A stretch of 64,000 nt of DNA from Oxalobacter aliiformigenes (GCF_027116575.1 NZ_CP098252.1:1984001-2048000); one strand, 5' to 3'; numbered from the stretch's first letter, positions 1 to 10,082 are shown. The notes: generated by a model not told the origin, from the letters alone. A program made the numbers and translations.

Positions 1-997
1 ATGAGTCGATATCGCCTTTGGCCTTGAGCAATTCGATCAGACGCTCGACACCCATGGCAAATCCGCAAGAAGGTGTGTATTTGCCCCCGAACATCTCGAA
101 CAGTGGATCATAGCGACCGCCGCCACATACGGTTCCCTGAGCGCCCAACTCTTCGCTGATCCACTCAAAAACGGTCCGGTTGTAATAGTCCATCCCTCTG
201 ACCAGTCTCGGATTGACTGTGTATGGCACATTGTTTCTGCGCAGGATTTTCTGAACCCCCTCAAAATGCTCAAGTGATTCCTGACTCAGATAATCAAGGA
301 GCTTGGGCGCGGCATTGACCATATCCTGCATATGCGGATTTTTGGTATCCAGTATACGCAACGGATTACTGTACAGTCGCCTTTGTGCATCCTGATCCAG
401 CAAATCCTTGTACTGTTCGAAATAGGCGATCAGATCGGCCCGATGACGATTCCGTTCTTCAGCATTGCCGATCGAATTCAGTTCCAGCCGGATATTGTCA
501 AGTCCGAGATCATCCCACAAACGCCGGCACAACAGGATGAGTTCCGCATCAATATCCGGCCCCGGATAACCGACAGCCTCCGCACCGATCTGGTGAAACT
601 GTCGATAACGCCCTCGCTGCGGCCGTTCATGCCTGAACATGGGCCCGGTATACCACAACCGTTTCGGTCCGTTATAAGTAAGATTATGCTCGAGAACGGC
701 ACGAACGACCCCTGCCGTACATTCCGGTCTTAACGTCAGCTGGTCACCGTTTAACGAATCCTCGAAAGAATACATTTCCTTTTCAACGATATCGGTCACG
801 GCTCCCAGACCGCGGGCGAACAGGGATGTTTCCTCAACAATAGGTGTCCTGATCCGCTGGTAACCATAGCTTTTCAATACTGACTCGACGGTATTCTCAA
901 GCAATTCCCAAACAGGCGATTCATCGGGAAGAATGTCGTTCATTCCCTTGATCCCCAGAATTTTCCTGATTCTTTTCGTCTTGTTTTCTTCAGACAT
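1..997 (-). CDS. hisS: Histidyl-tRNA synthetase (partial, 3' end outside window)
   Basis: HisS charges tRNA-His with histidine in the cytoplasm. The frame opens at an ATG at 997-995 and stays open to the window edge, giving about 332 residues of a protein that is usually about 430. The N-terminus reads [18 protein letters not shown] and leads into the class II motif-1 region. Motif 2 is seen as [20 protein letters not shown], followed by QIGAEAVG. The histidine-specific stretch [15 protein letters not shown] and the [18 protein letters not shown] region (start of motif 3) follow. It is the last gene seen of a minus-strand run ndk-rlmN-rodZ-ispG-hisS and starts 32 nt after ispG ends. This order is common in betaproteobacteria. 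Missing residues lie beyond the edge; there is no sign of damage. Confidence 0.95.
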   Translation of the reverse strand, partial: MSEENKTKRIRKILGIKGMNDILPDESPVWELLENTVESVLKSYGYQRIRTPIVEETSLFARGLGAVTDIVEKEMYSFEDSLNGDQLTLRPECTAGVVRAVLEHNLTYNGPKRLWYTGPMFRHERPQRGRYRQFHQIGAEAVGYPGPDIDAELILLCRRLWDDLGLDNIRLELNSIGNAEERNRHRADLIAYFEQYKDLLDQDAQRRLYSNPLRILDTKNPHMQDMVNAAPKLLDYLSQESLEHFEGVQKILRRNNVPYTVNPRLVRGMDYYNRTVFEWISEELGAQGTVCGGGRYDPLFEMFGGKYTPSCGFAMGVERLIELLKAKGDIDS

Positions 998-1029
998 GCT
1001 TTTTATCTATCTCTTTCGTATCAATTCAT

Positions 1030-2292
1030 TCAATATCCGTTACCGTAGCGGGTTTCGACATATTCCAGAATGATTTCCTGAAATTGTCCGGCAATATTAT
1101 CCCCTCTTAAAGTCGTGACCTTTTTTCCATCTACAAAAACGGGAACAGCAGGAGATTCCCCGCTCCCCGGCAAACTGATGCCGATATTGGCATGACGGGA
1201 TTCTCCAGGCCCATTTACGATACACCCCATAACTGCCACACTCATTTTCTCAACCCCCGGAAAACGCCGTTTCCAGAACGGCATCTGCTCACGAAGGAAA
1301 TCCTGGGTATGAGCGGCCAGTTTCTGAAACAAATCGGAAGAGGTACGGCCACATCCCGGACACGATACGACAAGCGGAACGAAACTGCGCATGCCCATCG
1401 TCTGCAACAGTTCCTGGGCGACAATGACTTCCCGCGTTCTCGCTTCACCGGGCCCGGGTGTCAGTGAAATGCGGATTGTATCGCCAATTCCTTCCTGCAA
1501 CAACACGGACAGGGCCGCCACCGATGCGACAATCCCCTTGCTGCCACCTCCAGCTTCGGTCAGGCCGAGATGCAGTGCATACTGACACCGGCAGGACAAT
1601 TCCCGATAGACTGCCACCAGATCCTGCACATCGGATACCTTGCAGGACAAAACGATATGGTCCTTCGGCAACCCCAGCTCAACAGCCTTGTCGGCGCTTT
1701 CAATCGCCGAGGAAACAAGCGCTTCATACATGACGCTTTTTACAGGCCATGGATCCATACGCCGGGAATTTTCATCCATGAGTCTTTCAAGCAATCCCTG
1801 ATCAAGACTTCCCCAGTTGACACCGATACGTACCGGTTTGTCATATCGGCAGGCAACGGAGATCATCTCGGCAAAATGCACATCCCGTTTCGCACCTTGT
1901 CCCACATTACCGGGATTTATCCGGTACTTCGAAAGCGCTTGGGCACATTCCGGAAATTGTGTCAGCAGGAGGTGTCCATTGTAATGAAAATCCCCGACAA
2001 GAGGCACATCACACCCGGATTGATCAAGTTGCTCGCGAATTGCCGGTATCGCTTTTGCTGCTTCAGGTGTATTGACGGTCACGCGTACCAGCTCGGACCC
2101 GGCCTTTGCCAATTCCCTCACCTGAACAACCGTCGCTTCAATATCGGATGTATCGGTATTGGTCATGGATTGCACGACAACCGGTGCATTATTTCCAATG
2201 CAAACCGCATTATTCCCGTTTTTCACCGCAACGCCATATGTCTGCTTCCGGATTATGGAAGCTGCTGTCACAGGTTTCATCTGAGCATTCAT
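1030..2292 (-). CDS. ispG: 4-hydroxy-3-methylbut-2-enyl diphosphate synthase (flavodoxin)
   Basis: IspG (GcpE) is a 4Fe-4S enzyme of the MEP isoprenoid pathway. It converts methylerythritol cyclodiphosphate to HMBPP. The 420-residue product has the N-terminal [17 protein letters not shown] region. The cluster-binding cysteines lie in [14 protein letters not shown] and, further on, in [18 protein letters not shown]. It is about 50 residues longer than the E. coli enzyme, which matches the long form known in many betaproteobacteria. The ATG at 2292 lies 7 nt after the rodZ stop, so the two are probably co-transcribed. A second in-frame ATG four codons later is possible. The family assignment is secure from the paired cysteine motifs. 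Confidence 0.96.
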   Translation of the reverse strand: MNAQMKPVTAASIIRKQTYGVAVKNGNNAVCIGNNAPVVVQSMTNTDTSDIEATVVQVRELAKAGSELVRVTVNTPEAAKAIPAIREQLDQSGCDVPLVGDFHYNGHLLLTQFPECAQALSKYRINPGNVGQGAKRDVHFAEMISVACRYDKPVRIGVNWGSLDQGLLERLMDENSRRMDPWPVKSVMYEALVSSAIESADKAVELGLPKDHIVLSCKVSDVQDLVAVYRELSCRCQYALHLGLTEAGGGSKGIVASVAALSVLLQEGIGDTIRISLTPGPGEARTREVIVAQELLQTMGMRSFVPLVVSCPGCGRTSSDLFQKLAAHTQDFLREQMPFWKRRFPGVEKMSVAVMGCIVNGPGESRHANIGISLPGSGESPAVPVFVDGKKVTTLRGDNIAGQFQEIILEYVETRYGNGY

Positions 2293-2299
2293 GCCGATA

Positions 2300-3370
2300 T
2301 TACTTCAAGCTTATCCGCGCAACGGAATTAACGGTATTCGGTGCCAGATCAACCGGATTTCCCCTGAATGCCATAGTGACGCCAGGCGCAAATCCGACAA
2401 TGATTGTAACGGGTTCATTTATTTCAAGCTGACGTTGTTCTCCCGGCTTGCCGATATACTCGGCTATAACGGAACCGTCTTTTTTCTGGACCTTAATCCA
2501 TGACTTTTCCCTGAAATCCATCGTCAACAGAGACGATTTGTCTCCCGCAACAGCTGCAACACTTCCAGCTGGTTCCTTTTGTGTCATGCCGGAAACAGGT
2601 ACTGTCTGGTTATTTTTGTCCACAACCGGTTGGACAACACCTTCATTCTGATTGTTCGTGCTCGTATTTCCGGCACTGGCATCAACCGGCTGTGCTGTTT
2701 TCGGAACATCCGAATTTTGAGGCAAATTGCCCTGCCCCCCCTGTTCTTTGACATCGGCGGACATTCTGACTGCCGGCAAAGGCTGGGACAATGGCTTCGG
2801 CAAATTCATTTCCGTTGTCTCTTTTTTACCCTGTTTGTTTTCGAAAGAAAACAGTTTCATATTCCAGGCGACAACGGCGGCAACGACCAGAACGATCAAT
2901 GCAATGAGCAGTTTTCCCGCAATATTGCTTTTTTTCCGGAAAGGTACCCGGTTCTGCACAAAACGCTCATTTGTTTTTTGTGATGACACCTTGTTCCGGG
3001 AAGACGGGGATGGAATCGTCCGGTCACCGAACAGAGCGACAAGAGGTTCAGGATCAATTTTCAGGACCCGGGCATACGCCCTGACGAATCCCCGTGAAAT
3101 GGCAATACCATGCAAGGCGTCATAATTGTCGGTTTCGAGATAATGAACCTGACGCAAAGTCATTTTGAGACGAGTCGCTATCTGCTCCTCACTAATACCG
3201 GCTTCGATTCGTCTGGCTGCCAATATGGCGCCCGGTTTTTTCTCGGTAACATCATCCCGGATACTGTCATTTCCATCCACCGGCATTTCCTGACGGATAT
3301 TTTCCGATGACGCATCTTTTCCGGTTGGGAGAGAATTTTTTTCCATACCATTGCCATGTTCGTCGTTCAT
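2300..3370 (-). CDS. rodZ: RodZ-like membrane helix-turn-helix protein
   Basis: RodZ is a bitopic inner-membrane protein that links MreB to the cell-wall elongation machinery. The 356 residues show a cytoplasmic Xre-type helix-turn-helix at about 45-115 ([19 protein letters not shown], then LETDNYDAL and [16 protein letters not shown]). One membrane segment follows at about 150-170 ([16 protein letters not shown]), then a long Ser/Thr/Gln-rich periplasmic linker. A C-terminal DUF4115 beta domain at about 275-356 contains [22 protein letters not shown]. It sits between rlmN and ispG as usual, but the TPR protein PilF/PilW gene often found between rlmN and rodZ is absent. A direct gene-regulatory role is less likely than a morphology role. 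Confidence 0.88.
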   Translation of the reverse strand: MNDEHGNGMEKNSLPTGKDASSENIRQEMPVDGNDSIRDDVTEKKPGAILAARRIEAGISEEQIATRLKMTLRQVHYLETDNYDALHGIAISRGFVRAYARVLKIDPEPLVALFGDRTIPSPSSRNKVSSQKTNERFVQNRVPFRKKSNIAGKLLIALIVLVVAAVVAWNMKLFSFENKQGKKETTEMNLPKPLSQPLPAVRMSADVKEQGGQGNLPQNSDVPKTAQPVDASAGNTSTNNQNEGVVQPVVDKNNQTVPVSGMTQKEPAGSVAAVAGDKSSLLTMDFREKSWIKVQKKDGSVIAEYIGKPGEQRQLEINEPVTIIVGFAPGVTMAFRGNPVDLAPNTVNSVARISLK

Positions 3371-3463
3371 TCAAAACCCCATCATAGAAAAAAGCACTCG
3401 CGTCAGCCGTGAGAAAGTTCAAACTGTCATCCTGCCGTCAGTCACCAGGTACTTTCAACCGCT

Positions 3464-4627
3464 TCAGCAGTTATTCTGAAACCGGTAATTTTCAACGACC
3501 GATACCGGAAAAATTCCGCTTTCCGCCATCCGTTCCCGAACCCGTGTCCTGTCCTTGATTTCTCCTGCCAGCAAGCCGCAGGCCGCGTCGATATCTTCGC
3601 CCCTTGTCTTTCTGACGGTAGTGACGATACCAGCATCCAGAAGAAATTTTGCAAATGCGGTTATCCTTGCATCACTGGATCGTTTCAACCCGGGCATGGG
3701 AATGGAATTGAAAGGGATCAGATTCAGCTTGCATGATACCGGATCGGAACCGGATTTAACCAGCCTGATCAATTCTCTGGCATGCTCATCCGTATCATTT
3801 ATACCATCCAACATGCAATATTCAAACGTAATAAAATCGCGTGGAGCATATTCGAGATAGCGTCGGCAGGCCGCCATCAATTCAGACAACGGATGTTTCC
3901 GGTTCAACGGAACCAGCCTGTCACGCAATCTGTCATTGGGTGCATGCAATGAAACCGCCAGTGCGACCGGACATTCTTTTGCAAGCCGGTCGATCATGGG
4001 AACGACACCGCAGGTAGAAACCGTCACTCTTCTTCTCGACAGCCCATAAGCATTATCATCCAGCATCAGTTTCAGGGCATTGACACTGGCTTCAAAATTG
4101 AAAAGCGGTTCGCCCATCCCCATCATGACAACATTGGAAATCTGTCTTTCCGGTTTGCCTTCCGCGATGTCTCTGGACTGCCGAACAGCAAACTCGGCCA
4201 TCCAGAGCTGACCGATGATCTCATCTGTCGTCAGATTACGGCTGAATCCCTGTTTGCCCGTCGAACAGAAAAGACAATTGACTGCACACCCGGCTTGTGT
4301 GGAAACACATAAGGTACCCCGGTTTTCCTCAGGAATATAGACCGTCTCGATAGCATTGCCCTGACCGACATCCAGCAGCCACTTGCGCGTGCCATCCGCG
4401 GATGTATGGTCTTTGAGTACCTTCGGCGCCCTGATTTCCGCACACTTTTCCAGCTTGCCACGCAATGATTTTGCCAGATCCGTCATCTTTTCAAAGTCAC
4501 TCACTCCGAATTGATGAATCCATCGCTGAAGCTGCTTCGCACGAAACGCTTTTTCATCCAGTGTCTTGCAGTATTCGATCAGTTGAACGGGACTGAACCC
4601 CAATAAATTAGTTCGTGCACCAGTCAT
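3464..4627 (-). CDS. rlmN: Dual-specificity rRNA/tRNA adenine-C2 methyltransferase
   Basis: RlmN is a radical-SAM enzyme that methylates C2 of A2503 in 23S rRNA and A37 in some tRNAs. The 387-residue product has the CxxxCxxC cluster motif [16 protein letters not shown] (C114, C118, C121). The family's two mechanistic cysteines are at C107 (GTLCVSTQ) and near the C-terminus in [11 protein letters not shown]. The stretch [14 protein letters not shown] is typical. It lies 65 nt downstream of ndk and 93 nt upstream of rodZ in the same direction. The start [10 protein letters not shown] is the only good one and gives the normal family length. Confidence 0.96.
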   Translation of the reverse strand: MTGARTNLLGFSPVQLIEYCKTLDEKAFRAKQLQRWIHQFGVSDFEKMTDLAKSLRGKLEKCAEIRAPKVLKDHTSADGTRKWLLDVGQGNAIETVYIPEENRGTLCVSTQAGCAVNCLFCSTGKQGFSRNLTTDEIIGQLWMAEFAVRQSRDIAEGKPERQISNVVMMGMGEPLFNFEASVNALKLMLDDNAYGLSRRRVTVSTCGVVPMIDRLAKECPVALAVSLHAPNDRLRDRLVPLNRKHPLSELMAACRRYLEYAPRDFITFEYCMLDGINDTDEHARELIRLVKSGSDPVSCKLNLIPFNSIPMPGLKRSSDARITAFAKFLLDAGIVTTVRKTRGEDIDAACGLLAGEIKDRTRVRERMAESGIFPVSVVENYRFQNNC

Positions 4628-4645
4628 GAAAGTACTCAGAGGAAC

Positions 4646-4682
4646 TTCCTGTATCCGTTTCAGACTTCAGCGGATACAGGAA
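4646..4682. repeat. Inverted repeat between ndk and rlmN
   Basis: Twelve bases (ttcctgtatccg, 4646-4657) pair perfectly with cggatacaggaa (4671-4682) around a 13-base loop. It lies in the 65-nt gap between ndk and rlmN. No U-run follows the stem on the minus strand, so it is not a classical terminator. It may act as an mRNA-stability or processing element; that role is inference. Confidence 0.55.
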
Positions 4683-4692
4683 AAAACGGAAA

Positions 4693-5118
4693 TCAGCGAA
4701 CGCAGATTTGCATGGAAGGGAAAAAGTAGGCGATTTCTACAGCTGCCGTTTCCGGTGCATCCGAACCATGAACCGCATTGGCATCGATCGAATCGGCAAA
4801 ATCGGCACGAATTGTTCCCTTTTCTGCTTTCTTGGGATCTGTCGCCCCCATCAGTTCGCGGTTTTTCGCAATGGCATTTTCACCTTCAAGAACCTGAACC
4901 ATGACCGGACCGGAAATCATGAACTCTACCAGATCATTGAAGAAAGGACGTTCCTTATGTACAGCATAAAAACCTTCCGCTTCAGGGCGGGATAACTGAA
5001 CCATGCGTGCGGCGACGATTTTCAGGCCTGCATCTTCAAAGCGGGAATAAATCTTGCCGATTACATTTTTTGCAACTGCATCCGGCTTAACGATTGATAA
5101 GGTACGTTCGACTGCCAT
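4693..5118 (-). CDS. ndk: Nucleoside diphosphate kinase
   Basis: Ndk transfers the gamma phosphate from ATP to other nucleoside diphosphates through a phosphohistidine. The 141-residue product has the N-terminal [20 protein letters not shown] and the active-site histidine H117 in [12 protein letters not shown]. The nucleotide-binding [18 protein letters not shown] is also present. Length is normal. It is the first gene of the ndk-rlmN-rodZ-ispG-hisS run. The 133-nt gap before mucD probably holds its promoter, but I could not fix one. Confidence 0.97.
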   Translation of the reverse strand: MAVERTLSIVKPDAVAKNVIGKIYSRFEDAGLKIVAARMVQLSRPEAEGFYAVHKERPFFNDLVEFMISGPVMVQVLEGENAIAKNRELMGATDPKKAEKGTIRADFADSIDANAVHGSDAPETAAVEIAYFFPSMQICVR

Positions 5119-5251
5119 TTTGATAAAACTCCAATATAAAAATAAAAAAACTGGAAAAAAGACGAGCTTTTCATTTTAACATGGATGACCATCAAAACAA
5201 CGAAGCCGCCTTTACCGCCTCTTTTCCCGGTCGGCACCAGTGATGACGACA

Positions 5252-6712
5252 TCATTTACTGCCGACAGGCCAAACAGTGACATAAGAAATCATGTTGTTT
5301 CTCAACCTCAGCAATACGACGACCTTTTTCCTGTCGACTTTTGAAACCAGACGCTGAAAATCACTCCGGCTGGCAACATCGGTATTATTGATACGCAAAA
5401 TGATATCTCCCTTGCGAATGCCACTTGCCGCCGCGGGATTTTCGGAAACGGTTACCAGTACCCCCTGTTTTATTCCATAATGTTTTTTCTGGTCAGCATC
5501 CAGATCAGCGACAGTCAGCCCAAGCACCCTGGATGACATGTCCATTCCTTTTACGTTGTCCTTGCCCGATGATCCGGCTGCCCGTGTCTCTGCATTCATC
5601 GTGGAAACCGTCACCGGCAAAGAGATTGTCTTTCCTTTCCGCCAAACAGACAGTCTCACTGTCGTCCCCGGTGAAGTATCGCCGACAAGTCTCGGAAGTT
5701 CCGAAATTTTGTCAATCGTCTGATCATTGAATTTCAGAATAATGTCCCCAGCCTCCAGCCCCGCTTTTTCTGCTGCGGAACCACCTTCGACACGTACAAC
5801 CAGCGCTCCCTGTTTATTTGGCAGATTCAGTGCTGTAGCTGTTTCATCCGTTATCTCACCGACCTGTATTCCTATCTGGCCCCGAGTCACTTTTCCGTTC
5901 TTTTTCAACTGCTCCGTCACCCGAAGGGCTTCATCAATCGGAATGGCAAAAGAAATTCCCATATATCCTCCGGAACGGCTGTAAATCTGGGAATTGATCC
6001 CGATGGCCTCTCCAGCCATATTAATCAACGGACCGCCCGAGTTTCCCGGGTTGACAGCCACATCCGTCTGGATCAACGGCAAATAATCGCCGGTATCTCT
6101 CGCTTTGGCAGAAACAATCCCTGCCGTTACCGTATTTTCCAAGGCGAATGGCGAACCGATTGCAAGCACCCACTCACCAGCCTTGATATTGGCTGACTTG
6201 CCTGTCTTCAGATAAGGCAAGGCATCACCGTCAATTTTCAACAGTGCAACATCTGTCCGTTTGTCCGAACCAATCACTTTTGCCTTGAATTCCCTGTTAT
6301 CGGTCAATCTGACGAAAACCTCATCCGCATTGTCAATAACATGATGATTTGTCAGAACATAACCATTTGGCGTGATGATAAATCCGGAACCGAGTCCCCG
6401 CCTTATCTGTTCTTTTTGCTGAGGTTGTGCCTGGGAACTGTCAGGACGTGGAACACCGAAGAAACGGAACAAATATTCCTGGAAATTTTCATCCATTTCA
6501 TAAACCGGATTACGTCTTGCCTGTATTTTTTCAACTGTTCTGATATTGACGACAGCCGGTCCGACTTTTTCGACCAGAACGGTCAAATCCGGCAAGCTCC
6601 CTGCCATACTGGCAGATGAACAAAAAACTTTCCCTGCGGGAACCGCTATTAAGAAAACACTTAAAAACAGAAAAAACAGTTTTTGAAGAGAATTCTTGGC
6701 TTGTTGTTTCAT
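5252..6712 (-). CDS. mucD: Periplasmic Do-family serine protease (DegP/MucD)
   Basis: This is an HtrA/DegP-type protease-chaperone that degrades or refolds damaged envelope proteins. The 486-residue precursor starts with a Sec signal peptide (core LFFLFLSVFLIAVPAG). The trypsin-like domain shows the triad H124 (LTNHHVID), D154 (RTDVALLKID) and S225 (NPGNSGGPLIN). A Gln/Pro-rich LA loop lies at about 80-105. Two PDZ domains follow at about 275-365 and 395-480. Its place downstream of rpoE and rseA fits the betaproteobacterial mucD location. A gene-poor 524-bp gap separates it from rseA, where rseB would be expected. Confidence 0.93.
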   Translation of the reverse strand: MKQQAKNSLQKLFFLFLSVFLIAVPAGKVFCSSASMAGSLPDLTVLVEKVGPAVVNIRTVEKIQARRNPVYEMDENFQEYLFRFFGVPRPDSSQAQPQQKEQIRRGLGSGFIITPNGYVLTNHHVIDNADEVFVRLTDNREFKAKVIGSDKRTDVALLKIDGDALPYLKTGKSANIKAGEWVLAIGSPFALENTVTAGIVSAKARDTGDYLPLIQTDVAVNPGNSGGPLINMAGEAIGINSQIYSRSGGYMGISFAIPIDEALRVTEQLKKNGKVTRGQIGIQVGEITDETATALNLPNKQGALVVRVEGGSAAEKAGLEAGDIILKFNDQTIDKISELPRLVGDTSPGTTVRLSVWRKGKTISLPVTVSTMNAETRAAGSSGKDNVKGMDMSSRVLGLTVADLDADQKKHYGIKQGVLVTVSENPAAASGIRKGDIILRINNTDVASRSDFQRLVSKVDRKKVVVLLRLRNNMISYVTVWPVGSK

Positions 6713-7236
6713 GACTCAGACTTTCAGGAAGTAATCGAATAATTTTTGAAATACCGTTTCATCCAGGATCATCCTGACGATAAAAAATTCGAAAGTATTG
6801 TAAACAAGTTCCGGAACCCATTTCAATTACCATCCGCTGTCTCTCCATTTTCCGGCAATCCATTCGTATTCGTTCTTCACTGACCGAATTAAAAAAGTTG
6901 ATCATGCGGATAATATATTGACTCACAACGGAAAATAAGGCATTTACAGGAAAACTCAGGAGCTTGCCATCCAGAAAGCAAACAGCCATGTCCTTTCATC
7001 TGACTGCCGATCCCGAACCATCCTCACTCCGTTTTCGAATGAAAGGCAAATGAATAAGCCTTAACCTTTTGACAACAAAGGGGATTATAGCAGTCGGAAA
7101 TCTGCCAATAGTCATAAAAAAAGAAACGTACCAATACGTAACCGGCCTTCACGCCACGCCGAAAGGGAAATCAATACACAGACATTCGATCCGGCTGACA
7201 AACAAAACAGAAACAGCGTTTCTCAGGCGATAAAAA
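6713..7236. other. 524-bp gap between mucD and rseA, no supported gene
   Basis: No coding region with recognisable family features was found here. A 76-codon minus-strand open frame at 6759-6989 has no motif and unusual composition. In related genomes rseB lies in this spot. The minus strand carries GGAACTT (6812-6806), 13 bases upstream of TCGAA (6792-6788). That looks like the two halves of a sigma-E promoter for mucD, but the spacing is shorter than the usual 16. No rseB-like protein could be read in any frame. Confidence 0.6.
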
Positions 7237-7530
7237 TCAGGCCGCTTCCGCTTTGTCTTTCGATACCTGTTTTCGATCCACTTCATCCGTATATGACTCA
7301 CCCTGTCTACACGATCGGTCATATTCGGACTGCAAACTTGTTCTCAACCTTGCCTGAAAAGACTTGGCAAGCTTTACATCGACATTTCCGGAACGTAAAT
7401 GCTTTCCTATCTCGTCATATACTTTCAGTAAATCTGCCGTTTCTTTCCGACCCAATCTTTCCTTCAGCCAGGAGAATTCTTCCGGCCCTGTTTCATTGTC
7501 ATAAAACGCTGAAATCAATTCTTTTTCCAT
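7237..7530 (-). CDS. rseA: Anti-sigma-E factor RseA, N-terminal domain only
   Basis: RseA proteins bind sigma-E with a cytoplasmic N-terminal domain and span the inner membrane, so envelope stress can release the sigma factor by proteolysis. This 97-residue product has the N-terminal domain pattern (ELISAFYDNETGPEEFSWL, then LLKVYDEIGKHLRSG and SFQARLRTSL). It stops after a charged tail (KQVSKDKAEAA) and has no membrane segment or periplasmic part. Usual length is about 180-220. It starts 33 nt after rpoE and is surely co-transcribed. No continuation with a clear membrane helix was found in the other frames downstream. Assignment rests on weak sequence pattern plus position. Confidence 0.72.
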   Translation of the reverse strand: MEKELISAFYDNETGPEEFSWLKERLGRKETADLLKVYDEIGKHLRSGNVDVKLAKSFQARLRTSLQSEYDRSCRQGESYTDEVDRKQVSKDKAEAA

Positions 7531-7563
7531 GTTCCTGACCTCATATACCTCTTTTTTGCCTTT

Positions 7564-8190
7564 CTACCACCTTTTATCCAGCGTTGTACCCAACAGGGGT
7601 CTCAATTTTGTCGCAATCGACTCACGAGCTCTGAAAATCCGACTTCGGACAGTACCAATCGGACAATCCATCACAGAAGCGATCTCATCATAACTCAATC
7701 CCTCGATTTCTCTCAACGACAATGCCATTCTCAAATCTTCCGGCAATTCATCCATGGCGGTGTTGACCGTCAATGCAATCTGCTTGGATGCCAGCATCGA
7801 TTCAGGTGTATCAATATCCCGCAAATTTTCTCCTTCTTCATAGGATTCCATCTGTTCGGCACTGGTATCAGTCGACGTAGGAACCCGACGTCCCTGATTA
7901 TCCAGGAAATTTTTCGCTGTATTGATACCTATTCTGTATAACCAGGTATAAAAAGCCGAATCTCCACGGAACTGATTCAAAGCCCTGTATGCCTTGATAA
8001 ACGTCTCCTGAACCACGTCTTCAGCCTCTGTCTGGTTGGTTACGAGTCGCAACACCAGCCTGAACAGCTTGCGCTGGTATTTGGTAACCAGTAAGTCGAA
8101 CGCCATTTTGTCTCCCTGTTGAACACGTTCGACGAGTCGCTTATCTATGTCACGTTCAGTTGTCAAAATTGGATACCTCATCTCAAGCAA
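7564..8190 (-). CDS. rpoE: RNA polymerase sigma-E (ECF) factor
   Basis: RpoE directs transcription of envelope-stress genes. The 208-residue product has sigma region 2 (LVERVQQGDKMAFDLLVTKYQ, split here by my quoting; then EDVVQETFIKAYRAL and FYTWLYRIGINTAKNFL). Region 4 follows (LPEDLRMALSLREIEGLSY, then GTVRSRIFRARE). The frame given uses a TTG at 8190, 10 nt after AGGAG. An ATG at 8181 (MRYPILTTERD) is the alternative. rseA follows by 33 nt. A sigma-E-type promoter lies just upstream, which implies autoregulation. Confidence 0.93.
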   Translation of the reverse strand: MLEMRYPILTTERDIDKRLVERVQQGDKMAFDLLVTKYQRKLFRLVLRLVTNQTEAEDVVQETFIKAYRALNQFRGDSAFYTWLYRIGINTAKNFLDNQGRRVPTSTDTSAEQMESYEEGENLRDIDTPESMLASKQIALTVNTAMDELPEDLRMALSLREIEGLSYDEIASVMDCPIGTVRSRIFRARESIATKLRPLLGTTLDKRW

Positions 8191-8205
8191 CTGTCCATAA
8201 CTCCT

Positions 8206-8235
8206 GTCCAGAGTTACTTTAGCGCAATAAGTTCA
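8206..8235 (-). promoter_or_regulatory. Sigma-E promoter upstream of rpoE
   Basis: On the minus strand TGAACTT (8235-8229) is followed after exactly 16 bases by TCTGGAC (8212-8206). The E. coli sigma-E consensus is GAACTT, 16 bases, then TCTGA. The match and spacing are very good and the site lies directly before rpoE, so rpoE is probably autoregulated. The -35 overlaps the stop of the upstream membrane-protein gene. The expected start of transcription (about 8202) falls on the AGGAG ribosome site, so the leader would be very short. Confidence 0.75.
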
Positions 8236-8730
8236 ACGAATGATCATCTTTTTTCCATGAGCGTCGATCCATCTGCAAGTGGCATACAATGTCCTGAATT
8301 CATCGCGTTCCATCGAATCGAAGAAAATCAGAACCCTGAAAGTATTTCCCGAATCAGACTCAAGACATAAAATCACCAGCCATGGCCAGATTGTTGAATT
8401 TTCCGCCATTGTCAATGTGTCATCCTCATCGGTGTTGAAACTTTTTCCAGATGTCCCATACTCATACCCTTTATATTCCTTCAAGCGTATTTGTCCGTTA
8501 CCAGAAATATCAATCCGAAGCGTTTTTCTCCCCCTGAAATAGCTGAAAGCCAGAAGGATGCCGGCCGACAGAAAAACCGCCACCAATCCCCATTTTCCGT
8601 AGAAAGTGAATGAGCCAACACAATTTTCAAGAACCAATATGCCCGTCATCAGAAAAAAAAGGGCAAACCCCATCACAAGAAAAGCATGACATCTGGAAGG
8701 TCTGACAAGTACAGATACTGCTATTGACAT
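8233..8730 (-). CDS. YgfX-like membrane protein, function unknown
   Basis: The 165-residue product has two predicted membrane helices at about 17-37 (FLVMGFALFFLMTGILVL) and 47-65 (WGLVAVFLSAGILLAFSYF). A soluble beta-rich part ending in FDSMERDEFRTLYATCRWID follows. The DExFRxLxxxxRW ending and the two N-terminal helices resemble the YgfX (CptA) group of small inner-membrane proteins. A hypothetical gene of this kind is usual between fabF and rpoE in betaproteobacteria. The ATG at 8730 was preferred to a TTG three codons upstream; neither has a strong ribosome site. I do not assert a toxin function. Confidence 0.5.
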   Translation of the reverse strand: MSIAVSVLVRPSRCHAFLVMGFALFFLMTGILVLENCVGSFTFYGKWGLVAVFLSAGILLAFSYFRGRKTLRIDISGNGQIRLKEYKGYEYGTSGKSFNTDEDDTLTMAENSTIWPWLVILCLESDSGNTFRVLIFFDSMERDEFRTLYATCRWIDAHGKKMIIR

Positions 8731-8749
8731 AGGATTCAAGGTTTATCGA

Positions 8750-8788
8750 TAAAAAACAAAAGCCACATTCACCTGCGTGAATGTGGCT
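8750..8788 (-). terminator. Rho-independent terminator after fabF
   Basis: AGCCACATTCAC (8761-8772) pairs perfectly with GTGAATGTGGCT (8777-8788) around a 4-base loop. On the minus strand the stem is followed by a T-rich run (8760-8750). It separates the fab cluster from the YgfX-like/rpoE unit. Confidence 0.85.
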
Positions 8789-8807
8789 CTGCCAAAACGC
8801 TGAAGTC

Positions 8808-10055
8808 TTAAATCTTGCCGAATATCAGTGAACCATTGGTACCACCAAAACCAAATGAGTTTTTCAACGCATAATTGATACGCATATCTCTTGCGGTATT
8901 GGCACAATAGTCCAGATCACATTCAGGATCCTGATTGAAGATATTGATCGTAGGAGGAGCGACCTGATTGTAAATGGCAAGAGCGGTAATAACCGATTCC
9001 AAACCTCCGGCGCCACCCAGCAAATGGCCTACCATCGATTTCGACGAACTCATCACTATATTTTTCGCATGAGCCCCCAGCGATCTCTTGACCGCAACCG
9101 TTTCGGCCTTATCACCCAATGGAGTCGAAGTGCCATGCGCATTGATATAATCGATCTGGTCCGGATTTATTTGCGCGTCATTGATTGCAGCGCTCATGCA
9201 TTTGCTTGCTCCGCTACCGTCTTCCAGAGGAGCGGTCATATGGTTGGCATCCGCGCTCATGCCGAAACCGACAATTTCAGCGTAAATTTTCGCTCCGCGA
9301 GCCTTGGCATGCTCATATTCTTCCAATACAAGCACGCCGGCACCTTCACCCAGAACGAATCCATCCCTGTCTTTGTCCCAAGGTCTGGAAGCAGTGGCAG
9401 GATCATCGTTTCTTGAAGAAAGGGCCCGTGCGGAAGCAAAGCCTCCAATACCCAATGGAGAAACAGTCGATTCGGCTCCCCCTGCCACCATAACATCCGC
9501 ATCACCATAAGCAATAATGCGTGCAGCAAAGCCGATGGAATGCAACCCTGTCGAACATGCCGTGACGATCGACAGATTGGGTCCCTTGAATCCGTAACGG
9601 ATCGAAAGAAAACCCGAAATCATGTTGATAATCGAAGACGGCACGAAAAACGGACTGATTCGGCGCGGACCGCGTTTTTCCAGTTCCGCATGTGTCCTTT
9701 CGATCATGGGCAGACCACCAATACCCGATCCGATATTGACACCGATACGGTCTGCATTGTCTTCGGTCACGACCAGACCACTGTCTTCAATTGCCTGAAT
9801 ACCTGCTGCCATTCCATAATGAATGAAAGTATCCATGTGGCGAGATTCTTTGCCTGGAATATAATCTTCCAGCTGGAAGTTTTTAACCTCACCGGCAAAA
9901 GTTGTGCTAAAAGCGGAAGCATCAAACCGGGTAATGGGTCCAATACCGGATTTACCCGATGTTACTGCATTCCACATATCAGCTACATTATTGCCTACAG
10001 GCGAAATACATCCCAGTCCGGTAATAACGACCCGGCGTTGTCCCATACGGCTCAA
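8808..10055 (-). CDS. fabF: 3-oxoacyl-ACP synthase II
   Basis: FabF performs the elongation condensations of type II fatty-acid synthesis and is needed for unsaturated chains. The 415-residue product has the thiolase fold with active-site C167 ([12 protein letters not shown]). The two histidines are in [14 protein letters not shown] and [12 protein letters not shown], and the C-terminal [14 protein letters not shown] is present. A TTG start at 10055 sits 6 nt after GGGAG; the ATG at 10046 lacks a well-placed ribosome site, so TTG was preferred. It lies 27 nt after acpP and ends the fatty-acid cluster. Confidence 0.96.
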   Translation of the reverse strand: MSRMGQRRVVITGLGCISPVGNNVADMWNAVTSGKSGIGPITRFDASAFSTTFAGEVKNFQLEDYIPGKESRHMDTFIHYGMAAGIQAIEDSGLVVTEDNADRIGVNIGSGIGGLPMIERTHAELEKRGPRRISPFFVPSSIINMISGFLSIRYGFKGPNLSIVTACSTGLHSIGFAARIIAYGDADVMVAGGAESTVSPLGIGGFASARALSSRNDDPATASRPWDKDRDGFVLGEGAGVLVLEEYEHAKARGAKIYAEIVGFGMSADANHMTAPLEDGSGASKCMSAAINDAQINPDQIDYINAHGTSTPLGDKAETVAVKRSLGAHAKNIVMSSSKSMVGHLLGGAGGLESVITALAIYNQVAPPTINIFNQDPECDLDYCANTARDMRINYALKNSFGFGGTNGSLIFGKI

Positions 10056-10082
10056 GCTGTTCTCCCTGTCTCAGTATGTTTA

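Noticed and set aside
6788..6812. Sigma-E promoter before mucD
   Set aside because: GGAACTT and TCGAA are present, but 13 bases apart instead of about 16, so it was not listed as a promoter feature.
6759..6989. 76-codon minus-strand frame between rseA and mucD as an rseB remnant
   Set aside because: No RseB-like stretch could be read in this or the other frames; it is kept only as part of the gap description.
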